Assembly: GCF_000069225.1 (NCBI RefSeq)
Contig: NC_010407.1
Span: forward strand, 1,860,001-1,924,000
Origin: Clavibacter sepedonicus
Lineage (GTDB): Bacteria; Actinomycetota; Actinomycetes; Actinomycetales; Microbacteriaceae
Reading direction: 5' to 3'
DNA: 64,000 bases
Position 1 is the stretch's first letter; every line of letters starts with the position of its first letter. The notes beneath the pieces are model-generated. The model did not search any database and was not told the origin of the DNA. It was given only the letters and a program-made list of their open reading frames with translations. The translations under genes and the position numbers were made by a program. Below are positions 1-8,101 of this stretch, one piece after another.

Positions 1-1148
1 CCGGATCCGCTCGGGCCGCGCACGACCACCGTCTCCCCCGGCCGCACCACGAGCGAGACCGGCGCGAGGGCGTCCTGCCCGGCTCCCGGCCAGCGCGTGA
101 CCAGGTCGCGGACCTCGAGCGTCGTGCCCCGGGCCGGTGCGGCGACGGGGACGGGGTCCGCGTCGGCGCGCACCGGCTCCCGCGGGATCTCGTCGGGCAC
201 CGACTCCGGCACGACACCCGCCACGCGGGCGGCGCTCGTGCGCACGCGCCGCCACGCCTGCACCGCGAGGGGCACCGCCGTCGCCTGCTCGACGAGCGCG
301 AGCGGCACCAGCGCGGCCAGCGCGAGCCACGCGGGATCCAGCGCGCCGGACGCGAGCCCCGGCACGCCCTGCAGCACGGTCCAGCCGGCGACCACGCCCG
401 TGCCGGCGAGCACGACGCCCGTGGTGATGCCCGCCGCGGAGGCGCTCCGGAGCTCCGCGCGCCGGAGGTCGGCCGCGGCCCGGTCGATCGCGGCGAGGCG
501 GTCGTCCACCGCCCCGAACGCGGTCAGCACGTCGAGGCCGCCGACGAGGTCGAGCACGAGGTCCTGCAGCAGGGCGCGGAGCGGCGCGATCCGCGTCTCG
601 GTGCGCCCCGCGAGCGCGGTGGTCGCGCCGACCCCGACGACGAGCGCGACCGCGAGCGCGACGAGCAGGGCGATCCCCGCCGCGGGCAGCACCGCCCAGA
701 CGACCGCGACGCTCGCCGCCTGCACGAGCACCGACACCGCGAGCGGCTGGACGACGCGCAGCGGCAGGTCCTGGAGCCGGTCGACGTCGCCGACGAGCCG
801 GGTGAGGAGGTCGCCGCGGCGCGTGTCGCGGAGCCCGGCGGGCGCGAACGGGAGGAGCCGCTCGAAGACGCCCACGCGCAGCGTCGCCAGCGCGCGGAAG
901 GCCGCGTCGTGGCTCGTGATGCGCTCGAGGTAGCGGAACGCGGCCCGCCCGAGCGCGAACGCGCGGACCCCGACGATCGCCATGCCGAGGAACAGGATGG
1001 GCGGCTGCTCGGACGCGCGCGTGATGAGCCAGGCCGAGGTCGCGAGGAGCGCGACCGCGGCGACGGCGCTCGCGAGACCGGCGAGGAGCCCGGGCAGGGC
1101 GCGCCGGGCGGGCGGCTGCGCGAGCCGGAGGACGTCGTCGCGGTTCAC
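1..1148 (-). CDS. cydC: CydC, thiol reductant ABC exporter subunit (3' part outside window)
   Basis: Partial half-transporter cut off by the window edge. With CydD it forms the inner-membrane ABC exporter of cysteine/glutathione needed to assemble cytochrome bd. The sequence, read from the complement, shows about 382 residues: an N-terminal hydrophobic ABC exporter domain (roughly 1-300) followed by the start of a nucleotide-binding domain that ends inside the Walker A loop (GPSGS) at base 1. The GTG start at 1148 overlaps the cydD stop as GTGA, indicating translational coupling. It is last in cydA-cydB-cydD-cydC, downstream of an IS insertion, so its expression may be affected. The family assignment rests on position and architecture. 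Confidence 0.9.
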   Translation of the reverse strand, partial: MNRDDVLRLAQPPARRALPGLLAGLASAVAAVALLATSAWLITRASEQPPILFLGMAIVGVRAFALGRAAFRYLERITSHDAAFRALATLRVGVFERLLPFAPAGLRDTRRGDLLTRLVGDVDRLQDLPLRVVQPLAVSVLVQAASVAVVWAVLPAAGIALLVALAVALVVGVGATTALAGRTETRIAPLRALLQDLVLDLVGGLDVLTAFGAVDDRLAAIDRAAADLRRAELRSASAAGITTGVVLAGTGVVAGWTVLQGVPGLASGALDPAWLALAALVPLALVEQATAVPLAVQAWRRVRTSAARVAGVVPESVPDEIPREPVRADADPVPVAAPARGTTLEVRDLVTRWPGAGQDALAPVSLVVRPGETVVVRGPSGS

Positions 1149-2890
1149 GGCGCCACCTGCGCGCGCCAGGCGGGCTCGGGCGCGATGCGCGCGGGAGGGG
1201 CGGCGACGGCGCGCGAGTCGGGGACCTGCGGGGCCGCGTCCGCGTCGGATCCGCCGCCCAGCGGCAGCTCGGCGTCCGCCGCCCGCACGAGCGCGCCGCG
1301 GTGGGTGACGACCACGACGGCGCGACCCTGGTCGGCGAGCGCGCGGATCCCGGCGGCGAGGCGCTCCTCGGTCGCGGCGTCGAGGGCGGAGCTCGGCTCG
1401 TCGAGCAGCACGAGCGGGCAGTCGAGGGCCATCGCGCGGTGCGCGGCGCGCGCGACGGCGACCCGCTGCGCCTGCCCGCCGGACAGCCCCTGCCCGCCGA
1501 CGCCGAGCACGAGGTCGGGGTCGATCCCGCCAGCCGCCGCGAGCGCGAGGGCCCGCCGCACGAGCGCGTCATCGGGATCCGCGACGCCCAGCGCCACGTT
1601 CTCGCGCACGGTGCCCGCCACGAGCCCCGGCCGCTGCCCCGCCCACGCGATCTCGGTCGGGACGGGCGGGCGCGGCGCGGAAGCCTCCGCGCCGCCCGAC
1701 CAGCCGATGGTGCCCTCCGCGGGCAGCTGCCCGCGGATCGCGGCGAGGAGCGAGGACTTGCCGACCCCGCTCGGCCCGGTCACGGCCGTGACGCGCCCGC
1801 GCGGGAAGGTCGCCTGGATCCCCGCCAGCACGGGACGGCCGTCGCGCGAGACGGCCAGGTCGCGGATCACGAGCGCGTCGCCCGCGGGAGCCGTCGCGGC
1901 CTCGCCGCCCGGCACGGGGCGCGACGCCCGGGCGGCCCGGTCCTCCTCGAGGATCCCGAGCACGTCGTCGGATGCCGCGACGCCCTCCGCCGCCGCGTGG
2001 AACTGGACGCCCACCTGCCGGATCGGCAGGAACGCCTCGGGCGCGAGCAGCAGCACGAAGAGCCCGACGCCGAGGTCGAGCTGCCCGCCGATGAGCCGCA
2101 CGCCCACTGACACGGCCACGAGGGCGACCGACAGCGACGCCGCGAGCTCGAGCACGAAGCCGGAGAGGAACGAGATCCGCAGCACGCGCATGGTCTCGAC
2201 GCGGTACTCCTCGGTGACGCGCCGGATCCGCGCGGTCTGCCGCCGGGCGCGCCCGAAGACCAGGAGTGTCGACAGCCCGTCGACCACGTCGAGGAAGCCC
2301 GAGGCGAGCTCCGTGAGGCGCGACCACTGCCGCCGCTGCACGTCCTGGGTGGCCCAGCCGACGAGCACCATGAACACGGGGATCACAGGCAGCGTCACGA
2401 GGACCGTCACGCCCGTGAGCGGGTCGGAGGCGAAGAGCACGGCCACGACGATCGGGGTCGCCAGCGCCGTGAGGATCAGCTGCGGCACGTAGCGGGCGAA
2501 GTAGGGGTCGAGCGCGTCGAGGCCGGGGCCCACGACGGTCGCGAGGCGCCCGCGGCTGCGAGCGGCCGTCCACGCGGGCCCGAGGTCCGCGATCGCCCGG
2601 AGCGCGCGACGTCGGAGCTCGGCCGTGACCCGCGCCGCGCCGCGCGCGCCGACCACGTCCAGCAGCCAGGCGGACGCGCCGCGCACGACGGCGGAACCGA
2701 TGACGAGCGCGAGCTCGGGCGCGAGCGCGTCCGCGTCCGCCCCGCCGATCGCCCGCACGACGAGCTGCGTGAGCGACCAGCAGAAGGCGACGAGCGCGAG
2801 AGTCTGCACCACGCCCACGACGGCGCCCAAGGCGAGCATCGCGCGGGCCGACGCGGAGTGCCGCAGCAGGCGCGGATCCAGGGGCTTCAC
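1145..2890 (-). CDS. cydD: CydD, thiol reductant ABC exporter subunit
   Basis: 581-residue half-transporter, full length for CydD. Residues 1-330 are the membrane domain with about six hydrophobic segments. The ATPase domain carries Walker A GPSGVGKSS (near 372), signature LSGGQAQR, Walker B VLLDEPSSALD and a switch histidine in VVVTHRG. CydDC exports thiols to the periplasm for cytochrome bd maturation. The GTG start at 2890 lay only 7 bp after the cydB stop in the ancestral operon, so it was probably translated by coupling; no good Shine-Dalgarno is visible. An IS now separates it from cydB, and the nearest upstream stop codon is that of the transposase, 20 bp away. The gene itself is intact. 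Confidence 0.93.
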   Translation of the reverse strand: MKPLDPRLLRHSASARAMLALGAVVGVVQTLALVAFCWSLTQLVVRAIGGADADALAPELALVIGSAVVRGASAWLLDVVGARGAARVTAELRRRALRAIADLGPAWTAARSRGRLATVVGPGLDALDPYFARYVPQLILTALATPIVVAVLFASDPLTGVTVLVTLPVIPVFMVLVGWATQDVQRRQWSRLTELASGFLDVVDGLSTLLVFGRARRQTARIRRVTEEYRVETMRVLRISFLSGFVLELAASLSVALVAVSVGVRLIGGQLDLGVGLFVLLLAPEAFLPIRQVGVQFHAAAEGVAASDDVLGILEEDRAARASRPVPGGEAATAPAGDALVIRDLAVSRDGRPVLAGIQATFPRGRVTAVTGPSGVGKSSLLAAIRGQLPAEGTIGWSGGAEASAPRPPVPTEIAWAGQRPGLVAGTVRENVALGVADPDDALVRRALALAAAGGIDPDLVLGVGGQGLSGGQAQRVAVARAAHRAMALDCPLVLLDEPSSALDAATEERLAAGIRALADQGRAVVVVTHRGALVRAADAELPLGGGSDADAAPQVPDSRAVAAPPARIAPEPAWRAQVAP

Positions 2891-2896
2891 GGCGCG

Positions 2897-2902
2897 CCTA
2901 GT
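2897..2902. repeat. Target-site duplication, left copy (CCTAGT)
   Basis: CCTAGT directly abuts the left IS end and is repeated exactly at 3972-3977 beyond the right end. This is the 6-bp NCTAGN duplication expected for IS481-family insertion. Confidence 0.9.
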
Positions 2903-3971
2903 TGTACTGGGTCATGACGTTGGTGACACTCGGGCCGCGGGCGTGAGCCCGTGGCTTGAGTGGATTCGTTCAGTGTTGTAGTGCTCGATGAAGGGGTCAA
3001 GCGCGTCGGCGCGGTGTTGGTTGCTGGTGAAGGGTTGCCGGTAGGCCCACTCGGTCGCGAGGGTCCGGTTGAAGCGCTCGACCTTGCCGTTCTGCCAGGG
3101 GCAGTGCGGGCGGATGAACTTCTGCCGCGCGCCCAGGTCCTGGACGGCGTTCTTGAACGCGGTCGAGTGCCGGTAGGCGAACGCGTTGTCCGTGATGACC
3201 CGCTCGATCCGGGTGATCCCATGCCCGGCGAAGTACGCCGCTGCGCGGGTCAGGAACCCGGCCGCGGTCGCGCCTTTCTCATCGGGATGGATCTCCGCGT
3301 AGGCGAGACGGGTGTGGTCATCGACCGCGGCATGGACGTAATCGAACCCGATCCCGCGGCCGCGGACCTGCTCGCTGCGCCCGTGGACCCGCCAGCCGCC
3401 TCCGTCCGGGATCCTCCCGAGCTTCTTCACGTCCACGTGGATCAGATCACCCGGATGCTCGTGCTCATACCGGTGCGCCGTTGACCGGGATGCCCGGATC
3501 ACGGCCCCGGTGACGGGGTCCAACCATGCCAACGGCGGCGCCCCGTGCCGGCGCAGGATGCGGGAGATCGTACGGGCCGGAACGCTCGTCACCGGAGCCA
3601 GCCGGGCGGGCCCGAACCGAAGTTCCGCGCGCGCAGCCAGCACGGCGCCTTCCTGTTCCGGACTCGTCCTCGCCGGCATCGACCGTGGTCTCGAGGACCG
3701 ATCCGCGAGCCCCGCGACACCCTCCTGACGGAACCGGGCCACCCACCGATGCGCGCACTGACGCGACACCCCGAGCTCGCGAGCCACATGCGACACCGGA
3801 CGACGATCCTCGACTACCCGACGCACGAGGAGAAGCCGACCATGAACAGTCAACCGGGCATTAGCGATGGGACATCGAGGCCTCCTGGCGATGGTTGAAC
3901 TAGACAGCTCCATCAAGCCAGGAGGCCTCTCCACACGCCCCGAAGTGTCACCAACGTCATGGCCGAGTACA
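2903..3971 (-). mobile_element. IS481-family insertion sequence, 1069 bp, intact
   Basis: Complete element with imperfect terminal inverted repeats starting TGTACT: left end at 2903, right end at 3971. About 28 bp of each end match, including a shared CATGACGTTGGTGACACT. It is flanked by a perfect 6-bp direct repeat CCTAGT. One intact transposase gene fills it, in the same direction as the cyd operon. The perfect duplication, matching ends and open reading frame suggest a recent, possibly still active insertion. It may belong with the IS1121 type known from Clavibacter; that name is a guess without a database comparison. Confidence 0.93.
2912..3913 (-). CDS. IS481-family transposase (DDE, rve integrase core)
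   Basis: 333-residue transposase that catalyses cut/strand transfer of the surrounding IS. The N-terminal third is a helix-turn-helix region (ANARLTVHGR, VARELGVSRQ); an HVDVKKLGRIPDGGGWR stretch typical of the family leads into the integrase core. Catalytic acids are visible as D in AVDDHTRLAY, D in VITDNAFAYR and E in NGKVERFNRTL, so all three DDE residues are present. The ATG at 3913 was chosen; a start a few codons later is possible. Unlike the second IS in this window, its TGA stop lies inside the element. Confidence 0.93.
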   Translation of the reverse strand: MELSSSTIARRPRCPIANARLTVHGRLLLVRRVVEDRRPVSHVARELGVSRQCAHRWVARFRQEGVAGLADRSSRPRSMPARTSPEQEGAVLAARAELRFGPARLAPVTSVPARTISRILRRHGAPPLAWLDPVTGAVIRASRSTAHRYEHEHPGDLIHVDVKKLGRIPDGGGWRVHGRSEQVRGRGIGFDYVHAAVDDHTRLAYAEIHPDEKGATAAGFLTRAAAYFAGHGITRIERVITDNAFAYRHSTAFKNAVQDLGARQKFIRPHCPWQNGKVERFNRTLATEWAYRQPFTSNQHRADALDPFIEHYNTERIHSSHGLTPAARVSPTS

Positions 3972-3977
3972 CCTAGT
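3972..3977. repeat. Target-site duplication, right copy (CCTAGT)
   Basis: Exact copy of 2897-2902. The TAG stop codon of cydB (3975-3973 on the minus strand) lies within this repeat, so the insertion left cydB with its normal stop. Confidence 0.9.
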
Positions 3978-4977
3978 GCGCGGCCTGGGCGATGACGGCG
4001 CGCGTGATGCGCTTCCGGAACACCCAGTACGTCCACGCCTGGTAGGCGAGGATCAGCGGCAGCGCGAAGCCCGCGGCCCACGTCATGATCGTCAGCGTGT
4101 ACGGCGAGGACGAGGCGTTCTCGAGCGTGAGCCCGTTCGCGGGGTCGTTCGACGCGGGCATCACATACGGGTGCAGGGCCGTGAAGAGGCTGGCGACCGC
4201 GAGGGCGATGGTCGCCGCGAGCAGCCCGAACGCCCACCGCTCCCGCCCTCGGACGTTCGCGAGGTACGAGCCGACGAGGGCGACGGCCGCGAGCGCGGAC
4301 ACGAGCCCAGACAGCGCCGACCCGTGCGCGAGCGTCGTCCAGACGAGGAACGCCGCCGCGATGACGATGGTGACGGCTCCCACGCGCATCGACAGCAGGC
4401 GGGCGCGTGCCCGGATCGGCCCGTCGGTCTTGAGCGCCGCGAACTGCAGGCCGTTGACGAGGAACAGCGAGAGCGTCGTGAGGCCGCCGAGCAGCGCGTA
4501 CGGGTTCAGCAGGTCGAGCGTGGATCCCGTGTAGTCGTGGTTCGCGTCCATCGGCACCCCGCGCACCACGTTCGCGAACACGACGCCCCAGAGGAACGAC
4601 GGCACGACCGAGCCCGTGACGATCATCGCGTCGAACCACCCGCGCCACCGGTCGGACGCGCCCTGGTGCCGGAACTCGAACGAGACCCCGCGGAGGATGA
4701 GCGTGATAAGGATCGCGAGCAGCAGCAGGTAGAAGCCGCTGAACATCGTGGCGTACCACTCGGGGAAGGCCGCGAAGAGCGCGGCCCCGGCGACGATGAG
4801 CCACGTCTCGTTGAGGTCCCACACCGGCCCGATGGTGTTGATGAGGACGCGGCGGTCGGTGTCGTCCTTCGCGAGGAACGGCAGGCTCATCCCCACGCCG
4901 AAGTCGAAGCCGTCGAGCACGAAGTAGCCGACGAAGAGGAAGGCGATGACGCCGAACCAGATGAGCGTGAGGTCCAT
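3973..4977 (-). CDS. cydB: Cytochrome bd ubiquinol/menaquinol oxidase subunit II
   Basis: 334-residue polytopic protein, typical CydB length, with an N-terminus MDLTLIWFGVIAFLF, a GFDFGVG motif and about eight hydrophobic segments. It partners CydA in the high-affinity quinol:O2 oxidoreductase of the cytoplasmic membrane. The ATG at 4977 shares one base with the cydA stop (TGATG), so the two subunits are translationally coupled. Its TAG stop falls in the CTAG at which the IS inserted; because the target was duplicated, the protein end is unchanged. A longer reading frame extending upstream is an out-of-gene extension and was ignored. Confidence 0.95.
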   Translation of the reverse strand: MDLTLIWFGVIAFLFVGYFVLDGFDFGVGMSLPFLAKDDTDRRVLINTIGPVWDLNETWLIVAGAALFAAFPEWYATMFSGFYLLLLAILITLILRGVSFEFRHQGASDRWRGWFDAMIVTGSVVPSFLWGVVFANVVRGVPMDANHDYTGSTLDLLNPYALLGGLTTLSLFLVNGLQFAALKTDGPIRARARLLSMRVGAVTIVIAAAFLVWTTLAHGSALSGLVSALAAVALVGSYLANVRGRERWAFGLLAATIALAVASLFTALHPYVMPASNDPANGLTLENASSSPYTLTIMTWAAGFALPLILAYQAWTYWVFRKRITRAVIAQAAH

Positions 4978-6389
4978 CAGTACACGCTCGCTTCCCGGAC
5001 GACCTCGCCCGTCACCGGGTCCGGCTCCTGCTCGGCCTCCGGGCCCTTCTGCGCGGCCTTCAGGATCAGGCGGAACTCCACCACCGCGAGCGACCCGTAG
5101 ACCACCGTGAAGGCGACGAGCGAGATGAGCACCTGGAGCCCGGTGACGTTCGGCGAGACCGCGGACGAGGTCTGCAGCAGGCTGAACACGATCCAGGGCT
5201 GGCGGCCCATCTCCGTGAAGATCCAGCCGACCGTCATCGCGAGCAGCGGCAGCGGGGCGGCCCAGATGGCGACCCTCCACATCCAGGGCTTCGTGATCCG
5301 GCGGCCGCCGCGCGTGAACCAGAGGCCCCCGACCGCGACGGCGATGGCCGCCATGCCGAAGCCCATCATCCAGCGGAAGGCCCAGTAGGTGACCCAGATG
5401 GTGGGCGTGTAGTCGCCGGGGCCGTAGCTCGCGACGTACTGCGCCTGCAGGTCGTTGATGCCCTGGACCGTGCCGTCGAGCGTGTGCGTCGAGAGGAACG
5501 ACAGCAGGTACGGGATGCGGATGGAGAACAACTCGCTCGAGCCGTCCGGCGTGCCCCACGTGAAGAGCGAGAACGACGCGGCGGCACCGGACGACGTGTC
5601 GTAGTGCGCCTCGGCCGCGGCCATCTTCATGGGCTGCGTCTGCACCATCGCGAGCCCGAGCGAGTCGCCGGAGAGGATGGTGAGCGCACCCGAGACGACC
5701 ATGAACCACATGCCGAACCTCATCGCCGGCATCATCGTCTCGAGGTGCTGGTTCCGCGACAGGTGCCAGGCGGCGACCGAGATGATGACCGCGGCGGCGC
5801 ACATGAAGGCCGCGAAGATCGTGTGCGGGAACGCGGCGAGGGCGACCTTGTTGGTGAGCAGCGCCCAGATGTCGGTCAGCTCGGCCCGGCCGCGCGCCTC
5901 GTCGATGCGGTAGCCGACCGGGTTCTGCATGAACGCGTTGGCCGAGAGGATGAAGTAGGCCGACAGGATCGACGCGACCGAGACCACCCAGATGGACGCG
6001 AGGTGCAGCTTCTTCGGGAGCTTGTCCCAGCCGAAGATCCACACGCCGATGAACGACGCCTCGAGGAAGAACGCGAGAAGGCCCTCGAGCGCGAGCGGGG
6101 CGCCGAAGACGTCGCCGACGAAGCGGGAGTACTCCGACCAGTTCATGCCGAACTGGAACTCCTGCACGATGCCCGTGACCGTGCCCATCGCGAAGTTGAT
6201 GAGGAAGATCCTCCCGAAGAAGCGCGTGAGCCGCAGGTAGTGCTGCTTCCCCGTGCGCACCCACGCCGTCTGGTAGAGCGCGCAGACGAAGGCCATGCCG
6301 ATCGTGAGCGGCACGAAGAGGAAGTGGTAGACGGTCGTGAGGCCGAACTGCCAGCGGGACAGCAGGAGCGGGTCGAGGAGGTCGTTCAC
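4977..6389 (-). CDS. cydA: Cytochrome bd quinol oxidase subunit I
   Basis: 470-residue haem-bearing subunit of the bd-type terminal oxidase. Visible features: the N-terminal haem ligand His22 (TTVYHFLFVP), the conserved ALEGLLAFFLEASF helix with two glutamates near the haem pair, PHTIF for the second histidine, and a short Q-loop as usual for actinobacteria. Start: the open frame runs far upstream, but homology begins at VNDLLDPLLLSRWQFG, so the GTG at 6389 was chosen; its Shine-Dalgarno is poor. First gene of cydABDC, with a -10-like TAGAAT overlapping a palindrome at 6522-6536. Confidence 0.93.
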   Translation of the reverse strand: MNDLLDPLLLSRWQFGLTTVYHFLFVPLTIGMAFVCALYQTAWVRTGKQHYLRLTRFFGRIFLINFAMGTVTGIVQEFQFGMNWSEYSRFVGDVFGAPLALEGLLAFFLEASFIGVWIFGWDKLPKKLHLASIWVVSVASILSAYFILSANAFMQNPVGYRIDEARGRAELTDIWALLTNKVALAAFPHTIFAAFMCAAAVIISVAAWHLSRNQHLETMMPAMRFGMWFMVVSGALTILSGDSLGLAMVQTQPMKMAAAEAHYDTSSGAAASFSLFTWGTPDGSSELFSIRIPYLLSFLSTHTLDGTVQGINDLQAQYVASYGPGDYTPTIWVTYWAFRWMMGFGMAAIAVAVGGLWFTRGGRRITKPWMWRVAIWAAPLPLLAMTVGWIFTEMGRQPWIVFSLLQTSSAVSPNVTGLQVLISLVAFTVVYGSLAVVEFRLILKAAQKGPEAEQEPDPVTGEVVREASVY

Positions 6390-6768
6390 TCCGGGCGACC
6401 GCTCTGGCGGCGGCCGGGTGCGGGGTGGTCTGCGGGAACGGGGTGCGGTGTCATGGCGACCGGATGCGCTTCCTGTGGAGGGCGGGTCATGCGGGGTGAG
6501 GCTCCATCGCGACACCACGATTCTACGACTTGTAGACGATCCGCGCGAGCCCGGCGCGCAGGTCCCGGCCGCGTCGCGTTGGCCGACCGGCGACGCGCGC
6601 GACACCCGGCGTTCACCCGGCCGGGCGATGGTCGGACCACGCACCCGGATCGGCGTCGACCCGGTGCGCCCACGCGCGGGGCCGGCTCCGGCTCCGCACC
6701 CTCCGTCGGCACCCGGATCCGGCACCGCACCCACCCGCACCGCGCACGTCGACCGAAGGGCCGCCGCC
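6390..6768. other. 379-bp divergent intergenic region, cydA / unknown gene
   Basis: Holds the cydA leader (about 120 bases) and its putative promoter/operator at 6520-6536. The remainder toward 6768 is very GC-rich; I see no gene, terminator or convincing promoter for the plus-strand gene beyond a GAAGGG ribosome site at 6755-6760. Confidence 0.5.
6520..6536 (-). promoter_or_regulatory. Putative cydA -10 box overlapping a TCTAC-N5-GTAGA operator
   Basis: On the minus strand TAGAAT (6525-6520) is a good -10 hexamer; no convincing -35 is visible. It overlaps the inverted repeat TCTAC-N5-GTAGA at 6522-6536. The CTACnACnTGTAG core resembles operators of BlaI/CopY-family repressors in actinobacteria; that assignment is inference. 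The overlap predicts repression of cydABDC when a regulator binds. Confidence 0.45.
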
Positions 6769-7209
6769 ATGACCTCACCCGCTCCCGCCTCGCCGGCGTC
6801 CGACCGCACCCGCGGATCCGCGACGTCCGCCGCCGGCGCCCCCGCCTCGGCCTTCGTCGCCCTGCTCGTGGCCGACGGCGCGCACCTCACCGGACGGGTC
6901 GCCGAGACGGCCGACCGCCTCGAGTCCGGAGCGCCCGCCGAGCGCTACGACGCCCGCAGCGCGTCGGTCGAGGACGCGCTCGTCGTGGCCCTCGCGCTCG
7001 TGGCCGGCGGTCTCGACGTCCGCGACGCCGCCCAGCACGCCGTCGACGGGGATCCCGCGCCCGTCATCCAGGCCCTCCACTCGCTGGCCGGCCGCGGCGG
7101 CGTGGAGCCGTACCTCCTCCGCAACGGCCTCACGGTCGACCAGTTCCACGCGCTCCGCGACGCCGTCGTCGCGGGCGGCGGACGCGAGCTCGACGAGTCC
7201 CAGGACTGA
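6769..7209 (+). CDS. Hypothetical protein, 146 residues
   Basis: I do not recognise a family. The protein opens with a Ser/Ala/Pro-rich disordered stretch (about 28 residues) and then appears helical and alanine-rich, with DGAHLTGRVAETADRLESG and a C-terminal LLRNGLTVDQFHALRDAVV segment that could be a small DNA-binding or protein-binding fold. There is no signal peptide or membrane segment. The ATG at 6769 is preceded by GAAGGG at a proper distance; a longer frame starts upstream but has no ribosome site and is low-complexity. It stands alone, divergent from cydA and upstream of the probable 6C RNA. Confidence 0.7.
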   Translation: MTSPAPASPASDRTRGSATSAAGAPASAFVALLVADGAHLTGRVAETADRLESGAPAERYDARSASVEDALVVALALVAGGLDVRDAAQHAVDGDPAPVIQALHSLAGRGGVEPYLLRNGLTVDQFHALRDAVVAGGGRELDESQD

Positions 7210-7304
7210 CGCCACTAGGCGTCCACCGCCGATCCCGGTCGCGCCCCTCCTTCTGGGGCCACGTCCATGTGTCCGCATAAATGAGGACCCGGCTAGAGTC
7301 GTCC

Positions 7305-7483
7305 ATGAGCGCGCGGCCCTTACCCCCCCCTGGGTCGGGCGTTCGCAACCCGACGAGCTCGTCCGTCCATCCCCCCGGATCGGACGGCTCCCGGATCACG
7401 GAGATCTCCCGTCCCCCGAAGGACCGAGGTCACCGGAGAGGCCCGGCACCTGTGGCGTTCCCGCGCCCCGTGCCGGGCCTCTC
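7305..7483 (+). ncRNA. Probable 6C small RNA (two C-loop hairpins) with its terminator
   Basis: The sequence shows a -10-like TAGAGT at 7294-7299. Hairpin 1 is GGCCC (7315-7319) / GGGTC (7332-7336), whose loop has eight consecutive C. Next come a CCCGAC/GTCGGG stem and a palindromic GACGAGCTCGTC (7351-7362). Hairpin 2 is CCGTCC (7363-7368) / GGACGG (7382-7387), whose loop has six C. A strong terminator ends at 7483. Two stem-loops each with at least six loop cytosines define the actinobacterial 6C RNA family. The 5' end is estimated from the -10 box. The overlapping reading frame is low-complexity and runs antisense into the next gene, so I take this as noncoding. Confidence 0.62.
7436..7483. 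terminator. Strong hairpin terminator
   Basis: Perfect 14-bp inverted repeat: GAGAGGCCCGGCAC at 7436-7449 and its complement at 7470-7483, with a 20-base loop. It can end the putative small RNA on the plus strand and the GNAT gene on the minus strand. There is no U tract, as is usual in this GC-rich group. Confidence 0.75.
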
Positions 7484-7513
7484 GACGGTCCGCCCCGCGG
7501 ATCCGCCCGCGCG

Positions 7514-8050
7514 TCAGCCCGCGCGGCCTCCCGGAGGCTCCTCCGCGGACGCGTCGTCCTCGACGAGCGGGAGGTGGAGGATCGCGAGGTCGAGCGGCCG
7601 GCCGAACTTCCAGCCGATGCCGGGCAGCAGGCCCACCTGCCGGAAGCCGAGCCGCTCGTGCAGGCGGATGGATCCGGTGTTCCCGGCCTCGATGTCCGCG
7701 AAGACGGCGCGCTTGCCCGCTGCCCGCGCGTGCGCGACGACCGCCTCGACGAGCGCGCGGCCGATGCCGCGGCCCTGGAACCCGTCGCGCACGTAGACGG
7801 AGTCCTCCACGGAGAAGCGGTAGCCGGACATGCGCCGCCACGGGCCGTAGGTGCCGTACCCGGCGAACGCCCCGTCGACCTCGGCCACGAGGATCGGGTC
7901 GCCCGCCTCGGTCGTCTCCCGGAACCACGCCTCGCGCTCGGCACGATCGACCGGTTCCTCCGTCCAGAGCGCGGTGCCGGTGAGGATCGCGTGGTTGCGG
8001 ATCTCCAGCAGATCGTCGATGTCGCGGGGCTCGGCGGGGCGGATCCTCAT
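7514..8050 (-). CDS. GNAT N-acetyltransferase, phosphinothricin acetyltransferase-like
   Basis: 178 residues with a full GNAT fold. The N-terminus MRIRPAEPRDIDDLLEIRN and the EEPVDRAEREAWF region resemble the PAT/Bar subgroup, which acetylates phosphinothricin- or methionine sulfone-like amines using acetyl-CoA. The acetyl-CoA loop reads FQGRGIGRALVEAV, with NTGSIRLHERLGF in the C-terminal half. The substrate cannot be read from sequence. The start at 8050 was chosen by homology; a longer frame adds 16 unconserved residues. TACCCT lies six bases before the ATG, consistent with a leaderless transcript. It is divergent from another GNAT gene. Confidence 0.85.
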   Translation of the reverse strand: MRIRPAEPRDIDDLLEIRNHAILTGTALWTEEPVDRAEREAWFRETTEAGDPILVAEVDGAFAGYGTYGPWRRMSGYRFSVEDSVYVRDGFQGRGIGRALVEAVVAHARAAGKRAVFADIEAGNTGSIRLHERLGFRQVGLLPGIGWKFGRPLDLAILHLPLVEDDASAEEPPGGRAG

Positions 8051-8101
8051 CCCGGCAGGGTAGCGGAGCGGTCGCGTCGCGCCCTGCGGCAGGATCAACG
8101 C

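Noticed and set aside
97..2492. Several long plus-strand open frames over cydC and cydD
   Set aside because: They are Arg/Ala/Ser-rich shadows of the true minus-strand genes; no ribosome sites or recognisable domains.
4978..6264. Upstream extension of cydB within the cydA region
   Set aside because: It is the out-of-frame shadow of cydA (His/Arg/Gly-rich); CydB homology begins at MDLTLIWFG.
6390..6890. N-terminal extension of cydA by about 167 codons
   Set aside because: The extra residues are low-complexity and unlike CydA; the cydA promoter lies inside this stretch.
7305..7796. Possible leaderless 164-codon gene starting at the ATG after TAGAGT
   Set aside because: Product is low-complexity and runs antisense into the GNAT gene; hairpin structure fits a small RNA better.
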